Assembly (NCBI GenBank): GCA_030770425.1
Contig: JASJFT010000073.1
Location: 62,001-126,000, forward strand
Direction: 5' to 3'
Origin: Darksidea phi
Taxonomy: Eukaryota > Ascomycota > Dothideomycetes > Pleosporales > Lentitheciaceae
Length of the DNA stretch: 64,000 nucleotides
Shown here piece after piece: positions 54,457 through 64,000 of this stretch. The notes beneath the pieces are model-generated. The model was given only the letters and a program-made list of their open reading frames with translations. It was not told the DNA's origin and did not search any database. Position 1 is the stretch's first letter. Every line of letters begins with the position of its first letter. A program made the translations under genes and the position numbers.

Positions 54457-55307
54457 CTAGACATACCCGGGCGTGCAAGGCCTCCATTGCACGTGCAATT
54501 GATGCGTGAAGGCAACGGTAGCGTCATCGTTGGATAGCTCGCCGGCAGCATCCTTGATGCTGGAAGTAAGAGAGATGCGGTTGTTGATGTTAAGGATACC
54601 ATTGCCGCCGCATGGCGACCAGATGACGGCAGTGGTCTCGATCTGATCGCTCTTGGTGTAGACCTGGCCGTTGACGAGGTCACCGCCGCCGGTGGCAGTC
54701 ATGCGAGTGGTGCTCTAGCGGTCGAATTAGCACATCAAGTTTCTGAACCCAGAGGTTGGGGGCACATACAGTTCTTCCGGCATCCTGGGAGAAGTAGTAG
54801 GATGTGATGAACGAGCCTGTGACGCCCTTGTCGAGACGTGCCCAGCCGTGGTACGTTGCATCTACAACGGCGTACTGGAAGCCACCGGGGTACTTCAGGT
54901 TCAAGTGAAGTTGGCAGGCCTTGGACCGGTCGGATTGCTTGGTGCCGGGGCCGATGTAGGTCTGGAATTGATCGAAGCCGTAGGTGATGACCTGGGGATA
55001 GTTGTCAATAATCAATGTTGTTGATGTAATTGCAATTGTGTTCTTTATGGGGCAAACAGGTCGGCTGAAGAAGTCCTTGTGTGACTCTCAATGAGGGCAA
55101 TGAGGGTATGGTGAAGGGGATGGAAGGGCCGCTTACGGTCTTGTCCGTCGAAGTGCTGGTGGAGACGGAGCCTTGAGGGCAGCCATTGCCGGAGTAGGAG
55201 CTGTCAACGATGGTGATCTGTCCTGGGTCGGGAGCGCTGCTGCTCTGTGGGACGGGGTTCGCGGCGGCGAGAAGGGGAAGGAGAAAAGCGGCGACCTTGG
55301 AATGCAT
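54457..55307 (-). CDS. secreted DUF4360-family protein
   Basis: Three exons, 55307-55137, 54991-54770, 54714-54457; 216 residues. Both introns are canonical (GTAAGC...CCCAG; GTATGT...GCTAAT...CTAG). The N-terminus MHSKVAAFLLPLLAAANPVP is a clear signal peptide with cleavage expected near residue 17-20. The mature part has GNGCPQGSV, FDQFQTYIGPG, CQLHLNLKYPGGFQYAVVDATYHGWARLDKGVTG, SYYFS, WSPCGGNGILNINNRISL, and ends LHVQWRPCTPGYV. This matches DUF4360, a family of small extracellular proteins of ascomycetes and some bacteria, function unknown. Paired Cys residues (GCP, CQL, PCGG, RPC) likely form disulphides. No membrane anchor. Confidence 0.85.
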
Positions 55308-57646
55308 CTTGAAGTTGATGAAGCTTGAAGCGTCTGGGAAGGGATTGGAGCTGTTGGTGAGTCTGGAAACTGGTGAGCTGTGGTGATTATCCTCGAGGGG
55401 AAGAGACTCACCTTTATACTTGTCGTCAACCCCAGATTCTATATTGCACAACAATATAGTCTGCCCCAGATCCATTCTCCCCATCTGCTCGAATCCTTCA
55501 ACGGCCAAGCCCACAGGGTCTGCCCGTGAAGCTACTTTCCGTATTCGGCCAACACCATCGCCCGCAACTCGGTTCCACTTCAACGTGTACACCTGATTTC
55601 CGGCTCGTCCGCGCCTATTCTTAGCTCACATATAGCTTCTCGGTATTAACATGCTCTGGGGCCTGGATCACAACCGGCTTTCTTTGCGTAGGGCCGCAAA
55701 GACGTTGGTATATTGTGCCGTGTGATCTAGTTGGCTGGTTGTTGATGAGCTCGTAGCGAGGCATCTAGATGGTGGATACGAGGAGTAACCATGTATCCGA
55801 ATGCGACGAGTAGAAAAGGACGCCGCTTGCCGTTATGGCCGAGGACCCGAAGTGCCACCGGGGACGATCCGAGAGTGGACGGACAAGAATTAGAGTAGCA
55901 ATACGAAAAGCTTCGCCAGAAAGGTTAATTGAAGTCGTTGCGCTGTCCAAGGCACCGAACTCGAATTTGCCAAAAATAACAGCTTTTCAGGGGTACTGAA
56001 TAGATGACGGTCACGGCTGCGAAATATATTGGGTCAGGTGACCGAACTGCCGTGGCGAACTTCGTCGAAAGTATCGTGGTGCCGTGCCTTAGTCGGCTCC
56101 GAGTAACCAAGGAATTCCGGTAACCGGGAAAGTTGTGCTTACAGAACGCAGTCTCGCCGCAACGCTGTAATTTAAGTGCCAATAATATCGCTTGGCCGCT
56201 GCCGGCGGCGTGTTTGTCGTATATGGATAATATAGTTTCGACGAAGCGGCCACGCCTTTTCCGATGAGCTGCAGGGGTCGTCCAGACCGCGGCTTGTCCA
56301 TTGCGCTTCATTGAGACTATAAAGTTCAATGGTATCCACTCTACCTCTCGTTGTCAATTTGAGGTCAAATGAAAGTTCATTAACTCAACCGTGAATCGCG
56401 ACTTCGCCCCAGACCTAGGCTATTGACTGGCTCTGACAATCTGGATAATTCTCGACACGGAACGACTATCTTGCGAGGACGAGTCGAAGTGGTTCTGGCC
56501 ATTGAAGAGAAGCTTAATGATCTGGTGGTGTTTGTCATTCCTCGGTTTGCTTTACATGGCGCGGGCTATGGGAATTGGAGCCGTAAAAGCTGATGTTTTG
56601 ATGAAGGAAATGGTCGGCGGTATGGCATCAGAACACAGAGCTGCGCCGCTCATTTGTGCTGAATACGAAGCCTCGAGATGGACACGGAATCTGATGTATT
56701 GTCAAAGCAACGTTGCAGTTTGATAACAAGGAAGACCTCGATGTCGTACGCGAACGTAGTGTCGTGAACTGCAACTTGCCCGTATAGGAAAGCCTTCCAG
56801 CTGTGCCGCGTCCATTGTGACAAACTGGTCTCTTGCAGCCTATCGATGATTCACTACATGATAGAAACGTTGCTCTCTAAAAGTGTAAGCACGGCTTTTG
56901 ATTCAGACAGGGCGCCGCCCGCTTCAGCAGGATCGTTACGCTAGCTAAACGGCCGACAGGTATATGCATACGGCTCACGAACTATATTTAGGCCATTGTT
57001 AAATCCGGGTAACGATGCTCATTTGACTCCGCGGTTGATGACCTGCTGGGACGACTTTCCGCATTGGGTAGCACGACGCCTGTCTAGATCTATCCGTAGA
57101 TCGACCGTTGACGTAACGGCAAGGGGTTTACAAAGTAGCTAGCGGCGTGATTCAGCTGGAGAGATTTTGGAGATGAAGGGCGTCGAAAGTCCGATATTGC
57201 CGTCCAAGAGGCTCGCCGATTCGCCTTCTTCAGGCTCGGCTTTGTTTCGACTTGTTGCTAGCTAATTGTTGACAAAAATTCCGCCCGCCATTCGAGCACT
57301 ACACCAGAAGCCCTCAAAAAGATATAAGAGAATGACAGTATATACACCCAAACATGAGGCCCAAGAAGCATGGAGAAGATGATGTGTGCCATAGGGTATC
57401 CCAACCAAACGCCGTCGCCATGCAATGTGCCACCAAGTCTCCTACTTAACATATAGAGCAGCGTCGTAGACCGCCATTCGAAGGAATGCATTGCGATTCA
57501 ATCCGAACGAACGCGTCAGTAGCGCTAAAAAGGTTCTCCAACTTCGACATCAAGCGACCAGGCCCGAGCGCTTCGTGCCTTTGGCGCTATCATCGTTCTC
57601 GTGGCATGGGATATCACCTTCCCTCTCTCGCGATTTTTGCAATTCA
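55308..57646. other. 2.3-kb intergenic stretch, no supported gene
   Basis: Frames at 55925-56357 (minus, three overlapping) and 56502-56723 (plus) are short and without motifs. The sequence just upstream of 55307 holds the DUF4360 promoter. No RNA gene recognised. Confidence 0.35.
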
Positions 57647-59634
57647 TCAAGCGCCCACCCTCTTCTCCAGATCGCCCACAAAACCCAACTTTGCCCTCTG
57701 GTCGTCCATAACACGCCCATACTCCAGCAATAGTCGCAGCATGTAGATTGTCATATCCTCCTTCCTGAGAACCTTCTCTGCCCAGTCTTTGCCCGTTAGC
57801 GCAATCGTCCTTGCGTGTTGGTCGTGCCCTCCCTCCAATTGCACATGCCCGTCTTTGCCCTTTCGGCCTACTTTGCTTCCGATGAAATAGTCCAGGAGGC
57901 CGAAGATGTCAACGAAGGAGTTGTGCATGGGAATAAAGTGGATCCATGGGAAGAGACGCGAATCGTGCCACTCGCTATAAACGGTTGCTTTAATGGGGAC
58001 CGATGTCGAGCGCAAGAAGGCTAGGTAGCGCCCACTGAACGAATTGCCGTCGATGTCGGGGAGATATTTGTAGCCGTACTGGTTATCGAGAGAGATGCGT
58101 GGACTAGTGGCAAAGGCGGGCGTGAGATAGGGGCAGTCCTTGGCAGGAACACCGCCTTCGGCACCTTTGCCGCACATTATGGACGAGAAGCCGACATCTG
58201 AGATTTGTCGGAGCCAGGGTCCCAGTTCCATAGTCTGGCCTGTTGTCTCGCGGTACTTCTTGTAGGGGTCCACGTAGAAGTTGGGCGCACTGTGGTCCTT
58301 TCCATGCTTTTCCGCAATCTCCACTGTTGTGCCGTTCATGAGAGAGACGAAGCGATGCCGTTGGAACCGTGTCCAGCTGTCTGGTTCGAGGACCCCGCCG
58401 GTTCCACCGCCACGCCACACGACGCTTGCAGATTTGTGTTCCCATGATTCGCCGACTTTCCCGCCGGTCGCGTAGATGGATTTGTCCGGCCAATACATGG
58501 GTGGGGGGATGAGGATGTCGTTGTTCTGAGAGAGGGCGAGTCAGCGGAGTTCAAGAATTGCTAGGATAGGGAGATGAGAACAGGGCTGCGTACCATGGTC
58601 AACTTGCTACCACCAAAGTGCGGGATCAGCACTTGTGCGGTAGATTGCGAGAGCGGCTCGACGAAGCTTCCGTGCGACTCTCGGAGCTCCGGCTGGAGGC
58701 ACGCGTCCTTGACGGCAGTCCAGTTTGACACATAGCCTTCGTAAGCGATGGTGGAAGCAAATCCAGCGTTGCACTTCTTGCCGTTGGTGAAGGCATCATC
58801 GGGCAAATCAGCACAAGTGACGGGCGGGGGGCCGTAAAAGGAAGTGGCGGCGGTGACGTTTCGAGACGGCGTGTCCGGGGCGCAACCGACGCGCGCGACA
58901 TCCCAATACTTGCCCACACGTTTGATGAAGTCGACTTGGAAATCCGTGTGGTCCTTACGGTCCCATTCTACCGGTGAGAAGACCTTGACGACCTCGCCCG
59001 CTGGCAACACCTTGCGGGTTTTGTGTTCGGCCTCCACATATCGGTTGATATCCTCCCATGGCACGATCAAGCGCGGCTCGTCCATGAGGTTGACGGGCAT
59101 ATCTAGGTCGGGCAGAAACTGCTCTACCTTCTGTACCATTTCAATCCAATGGTTCATCCATTCTATGGTGCCCTTGGGATTTTGTACGGTTCCATTCCTC
59201 ACACGAATCTTGATGGGCAATTCCTTGGCCGCGTGCCGGATCTGCTCGGCGGGCAGGCCCCAGAAGGGATTCAAATCGTGGTAGATCTGGTCGAAGAAAT
59301 CCTCGACGATGACAGCGTTGTTGTCTTGTGCGTATTTGTACCATGCGTCGAAACCCGGTGGCGGATGGCGGCCTCGTCGCTCGCGATACGCAGCGGCGCC
59401 CGCATGCAGATCTTTAGTTTGCCTTGCCATGACGGCATCGAAGGCGGTTTTCGCATCCTTGATAAGGTGATCGATGGGATGTCGTCCATCGGCGTACCGG
59501 GTCCCCGTCCTCCACATGGACCGAACGCGATCGGGCGCTGGATGCCATAGCCAGGCGACGCAACTGAAAATAGCGAAGAGGACAACGATGCGGAACGCGT
59601 GGCGCTGGAAGGGAAGGTGATGCGGAGCCAACAT
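57647..59634 (-). CDS. GT90 / CAP10-like glycosyltransferase, Golgi type II membrane protein
   Basis: Two exons, 59634-58594 and 58525-57647; 639 residues. The 68-nt intron has donor GTACGC, a GCTGAC branch and CTCAG acceptor. A type II signal anchor lies at about residues 14-30 (FRIVVLFAIFSCVAWLW), then a stem. The luminal domain has GWLPAEQIR-like GLPAEQIRHAAKELP, MDEPRLIVPWEDINRYV and TCADLPDDAFTNGKKCNAGF in exon 1, and SASVVWRGGGTGGV (CAP10 motif), RHRFVSLMNG, FSSIMCGKG, YKYLPDIDGNSFSGRYLAFLRSTSVPIKATVYSEWHDSRLFPWIHFIPM and a C-terminal AEKVLRKEDMTIYMLRLLLEYGRV in exon 2. The last block is the conserved donor-binding region of glycosyltransferase family 90, to which xylosyltransferase CAP10/Cxt proteins of Cryptococcus belong. 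ATG 59634 directly precedes the anchor. Product in this fungus unknown. Confidence 0.88.
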
Positions 59635-61627
59635 GGCTAGCAAACGGAAAGTCGGCTGGGCCGGCTACCAAATGGCGATGTGACGGTGCAGACTCCCAGC
59701 GTGTCGCTCGACGTGGACGGCTGCCTTCGGCGGCGTGGGTGCGGAGTGCAGGAGAGGAGGCAAACACAAAGAAACGGAGAGCGGGGGGAGGGGGTTAGGG
59801 AGTGTTTTGTACGGGAGACGCAGGGGCAAGGATCTTCGTAGCTGGAAATGATGTTATTTTATGTTTTGTCGGTCTGGTGCATGGCGCGCACGTACGCTCG
59901 GGCCTAGTTTAGATAGCCATTTGCCTTAGTTCTGGGAAGGGGTGGGGACTGTCAGGAGAGGGAGCGAATACAGATCAGCAGATAGTGACAGACCCCTGCA
60001 AGCGAGATGAGTGAGCATTCTTCCGACGCTGAAACCAGCGCCGCTCCTGAGAGGCGCTGGCGGGTTACAGTGGCTACCGGACTTTTCGAGGATGGCGGCC
60101 TGGCGAAGTGAATGCTGGCAAATACAACCGCCGAACGAGCAGCACAGCACGAAGCCGAACCGCACAATGGCATCGTCGGCACGAGCCCGTGGATCGGGGC
60201 CCTCCTCTTTGCGCAAACCCGGGTGGGTGGCGTTTTGGGGCCACGGGGAATCCTTCCATCTCAGCGCAGACGCCCCGTGCGTCGGTCGGAACGGCGTGTC
60301 GAGCATGTATATCACTAACGGCAACGCTCCGTACGAGATGCACATTGTTGCTGCTTTTGCCGGGCTGTCCAACGCCTGGCACACGTTATGTACGCGTCCA
60401 GTATCCAGCTTCGGCGACGTGCTGGGGCCGAGTTCCGGCTCGGCCTCTGAGGTGAAGGGTGAAGGGAGGTCTCTGGTCCAGTGCCGCGCTTGGCTGTGGC
60501 GCTCCGCTGTTTGCGAGCGGCTGGGCTGGTGAGGCTGAGCCATCGCGGCGTCGACGGACGGGGCTCCGATGGCATATTTGGACATGCGTCATGATTGGGC
60601 ACGGCGCAAGCGCTGAGTGTGCCATCGTATACCGTCGTATGCGGAGCAGGCTTACGCATCAGCGCATGGGTGACGGACGACAGCATGAGGGGCGAGACAG
60701 CTGGGAGCCACGACCGACACTGCACTAACCCTTCTGAGAATAGCACTCACGTGCCTGTTGGGCTGCTCCTGCCAAAACGAGACGGGGCCTTGGCTCTTGG
60801 CTCTTGCCTCCGTTCGACCCGCGATGCGCCCGCCGGCTGCTACACCATCGTCACGACTTGCTTCCATGTTCCACCGGCGCATGGCGTGTACACCTAGAAT
60901 TACCACCAACAGCACGGAACAGACGCGCGCCGTGTGCTGCACATCGCATCCTGGTCGTTGGCTTGCAGCCGCTGAAACGAGTCAAACAGGAGTCATATAC
61001 CGTAGACCGTTATGCGGCCGCCACCTTTCATTGTTCGTGCTTCCACGGATATGAGAGGCACCGCGCCCGTCATGCACCAGTCTACAGTCTACGAGCCCTT
61101 TGCGGAAGGTGACGGCAGTGCTGCACTGGCCCCAGTGAGCATTCAGCCGAGCGTCTCGCAATGAAAGCCGCGGGCGCTCGTCCGGACACACGCAGACTGC
61201 GGGGGGCCGCGGCGTGGTGATGCGGCGGCGGGCTCTGCGATGCGGCTCTGAGATGCGGCTGGTTCGTCCCCGTCTAGCACCTGGGCCCCGAATGCGATGG
61301 CGATGCATCGTGCCCGGCGGCATGTTCGAAGGCAACGGGGCTAGTCCCCACACGTGCTCCAAGGTCTGGGAAGGAGCTACCCCGCACCCCACATCTGGAC
61401 ACGCGCCGCGGTAAAACACGCTTGTCAACCGTCAACCCACGCGTTGTCGGCCGGGCGGTAGCCTTGCCCTTGTATACTTGTACCTGTTGTCTTGCAACCG
61501 TGGCAGTCACACTGTCTTCACTCTGCCCGACGACTGCCTGCGAGCGCTGTGTTCGCTGCCGGTCGTAGTAGATGCGGGTTGCCGCGCCCTCCTCTGGCTC
61601 GCCCTCGTCCGAGTCACGTTTTCCAGC
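59635..61627. other. GC-rich intergenic region, no supported gene
   Basis: Two kilobases between divergent genes (GT90 minus, transhydrogenase plus). High GC removes stops, so long frames appear in several registers on both strands at once (for example 59926-60585 minus with 60011-60532 plus). None shows a motif. Both promoters must lie here. An upstream in-frame stretch before 61628 is untranslated leader. Confidence 0.45.
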
Positions 61628-64000
61628 ATGAGCGCCTCCGCCTGCTACCGCGTGGTCGCCGTTCGACCGCGGGCAGGCCCCTCCCAGCAGCTCCCGAGCT
61701 TGAGGCTCTTCGCGTCCACCTCCGCCGTCCGCTCGACTCTGGTCCACCACCACGAGGCCAACACCAAGCTAATCAAGCCACATCCTTCCCATGTGCGGGT
61801 GCTTAGCCTGGCCCGCCCGCGCCCACTGTACCTGCAGAGGCGCGTTCCGAGTTTCCCCTGCACAGCTGTGTCCCGATATGCATCCCTTGCGGAGCCGCAC
61901 GACGAGGAGATCCCCACTTCTCCGCCCTTTACCGCCGGGCCCTACGCGACACTGACCGTGGGTATTCCCAAGGAGAGCTATCCCGGCGAGCGGCGTGTCG
62001 CAATAACCCCGCAGAATGTCCGGCTACTGCTCAAGAAGGGCTTTTCGCGCGTTCTGATAGAGCGTGGAGCGGGCGTAGAGGCTCAGTTCACCGATGAAGC
62101 ATACGAGCAGGCCGGCGCCAAAACCGTTGACCGGAGGAGCGTCTTCTCCGACAGTGATGTTCTCCTCAAAGTCCGCGCCCTTAGCATCGACGGCCCTGAT
62201 AGCGAGGTGGACGCTATTCGCGAGGGGGCCACCGTGATTTCGTTTCTTTATCCAATGCAGAACAAACCCGTCGTTGATAGACTTGCGTCACGGAAGGCTA
62301 CTGCATTCGCCATGGACATGGTTCCGCGCATTTCCCGAGCCCAGGTTTTCGATGCATTGAGGTAAACATCGACCCTGTCAGCTCCATCGCCTTCAAGAGC
62401 TAACAAGCACATCAGTTCTATGGCGAACATTGCTGGTTACAAGGCTGTCTTAGAGGCTTCAAATCATTTCGGACGTTTTTTGACCGGTCAGGTCACGGCA
62501 GCTGGGAAGGTACTATCGACATCTTGTCCCCCGCAAGTTCCAAGGTTGACCAAGTGCTAGATTCCCCCTTGCAAGGTTCTCGTCATTGGAGCTGGCGTGG
62601 CCGGATTGAGCGCAATTGCGACTGTAAGCAGATCAGGCCATCCTCTAGAGCGTTCGCTGAGTGTCTCCAGGCCCGCCGAATGGGCGCTATTGTGCGTGGA
62701 TTTGACACGCGCTCGGCAGCCCGTGAGCAAGTGCAGTCCTTGGGTGCAGAGTTCATCGAAGTCGACCTCAAAGAGGACGGCTCCGGAGCGGGCGGCTACG
62801 CCAAGGAAATGTCCAAAGAGTTCATCGAAGCTGAGATGAAGCTCTTCTATGAGCAGTGCCGCGAGGTGGACATTGTCATCACGACTGCTTTGATTCCAGG
62901 AAAGCCTGCACCGAAACTCATCACGAAAACGATGCTCGGAGCGATGAAGCCTGGTTCCGTCGTTGTGGACCTTGCAGCAGAAGCCGGCGGTAATTGTGAA
63001 GCAACCGTGCCTGGAAAGCTAACAAAGTACCAAAATGTGACTGTCATTGGTATGGAAATGTCTCCTCATGTGAGGCAACAACAGCTAATAACTCCACACA
63101 GGCTACACCGACCTTCCTTCTCGGCTACCGACGCAATCATCTACACTCTACTCGAACAACGTCACCAAGTTTCTTCTTTCCCTCGTACCAGAGAGCAAGA
63201 AAGAGAAGTACTTCGATGTAGACCTGAAAGACGAAGTCACTCGTGGAGCCATCGTTACCTACAATGGCCAGGTTCTACCAACTGCTCCGCGTCCCGCTCC
63301 TCCACCTGCACCGGCATCCAAAGCGCCCTCGCCCGCAGATCAGGTCGCAAACATGGTCCAACTCACGCCATGGCAGAGCCAGACACGAGAAGTAGCGGCC
63401 GTCACAGCAGCAATGAGTACCGCTGTTGCTCTCGGAAAATATACAAGGTAGGTCTTTTAGGATGCAGAGGTACGCGTACACTAACGGTTTCTAGTCCCCT
63501 GTTCATGTCAAACGCATTCACTTTCGCCTTGGCTAGTCTTATCGGATACAGAGTCGTCTGGGGTGTCGCACCGGCGCTGCACTCACCACTCATGTCAGTC
63601 ACCAACGCCATCTCCGGCATGGTCGGAATCGGAGGTCTCTATGTCATGGGTGGTGGATACTTGCCGGAAACGATACCTCAGAGTCTGGGTGCGCTGTCCG
63701 TTCTCCTGGCTTTCGTCAACGTATCCGGAGGCTTCGTCATCACCAAGCGCATGCTGGACATGTTCAAACGGCCGACGGATCCTGCCGAGTACCCTTTGCT
63801 GTACGCGATTCCAGCCCTTCTGTTCGGTGGGGGTTACATTGCGGCTGCTACTACGGGAATGGCCGGCCTGGTCCAGGCAGGCTACCTTGTCAGCAGTGTT
63901 CTCTGCGTGACCTCGCTCTCCGGTCTTGCGTCGCAGGCCACAGCTCGACGCGGCAATCTCCTCGGAATCTTGGGCGTCTTCTCGGGTATCCTAGCTTCAC
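61628..64000 (+). CDS. mitochondrial NAD(P) transhydrogenase, 5' part (runs off window)
   Basis: Proposed exons: 61628-62361, 62416-62509, 62561-62623, 62671-63049, 63102-63447, 63495 onward. The N-terminus is long, basic and Ser-rich, a mitochondrial presequence of about 100 residues. The alpha (domain I) part reads [74 protein letters not shown], then [32 protein letters not shown] (NAD-binding GxGxxG), [44 protein letters not shown] Pro/Ala hinge ([13 protein letters not shown]) leads to membrane helices ([37 protein letters not shown]). The enzyme couples the proton gradient to NADP reduction by NADH across the inner membrane. The C-terminal NADP-binding domain III lies beyond 64000. Confidence 0.92.

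Noticed and set aside
59926..61753. Several long overlapping frames on both strands upstream of the transhydrogenase
   Set aside because: High GC leaves few stops in any frame; frames overlap antisense, have no motif, and sit between two divergent promoters.

Overview
The window is nuclear DNA of a filamentous ascomycete (Pezizomycotina, most likely a dothideomycete; the class is inference). Evidence: genes split by 45-95 nt introns with GTAAGT/GTATGT-type donors and CTAAC/CTAAT-type branch sites, a HET-NACHT-WD40 receptor, DUF6590 genes, a secreted DUF4360 protein, GH64 and GT90 (CAP10-like) enzymes, a spliced nuclear tRNA-Phe, and AT-rich transposon relics whose stop codons suggest repeat-induced point mutation (RIP). 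Exon boundaries were read by eye from splice signals, reading phase and comparison between paralogs.

Layout. 0-4.2 kb: remnant of an acyltransferase-3 gene and a truncated, divergent copy of the splicing factor Prp45/SKIP. 5.8-11 kb: a cytoplasmic-looking GH64 protein, then a tandem array of three divergent paralogs of an unrecognised family, the first broken by a TAG. 11.8-32 kb: three head-to-head gene pairs, each joining a coiled-coil protein of one unrecognised family to a DUF6590 protein, followed by a gene that appears to fuse a protein kinase to a DUF6590 domain; a broken single-TM gene lies between pairs one and two. 33.3-34.4 kb: ankyrin pseudogene. 34.9-41 kb: the helicase Dbp9, an intact BTB/zinc-ribbon gene and two decayed relatives. 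42-48.4 kb: tRNA-Phe, AT-rich repeat-rich DNA, a RING-type gene broken by one TAG and a pogo/Fot1-type transposon relic. 48.9-53.3 kb: one large HET-NACHT-WD40 (HNWD-type) receptor gene with twelve nearly identical WD40 repeats. 54.4-64 kb: secreted DUF4360 protein, GT90 glycosyltransferase, and the 5' part of mitochondrial NAD(P) transhydrogenase running off the end.

Conserved genes (Dbp9, GT90, transhydrogenase) surround stretches rich in lineage-specific families, paralog arrays, nonsense codons and transposon debris. The best candidate for an undescribed system is the repeated divergent DUF6590/coiled-coil gene pair with its kinase-DUF6590 neighbour. The HNWD receptor belongs to the class that includes Podospora het-d/het-e, which act in non-self recognition; its WD40 array looks like a fast-changing recognition surface. 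A link between these two regions is speculation.
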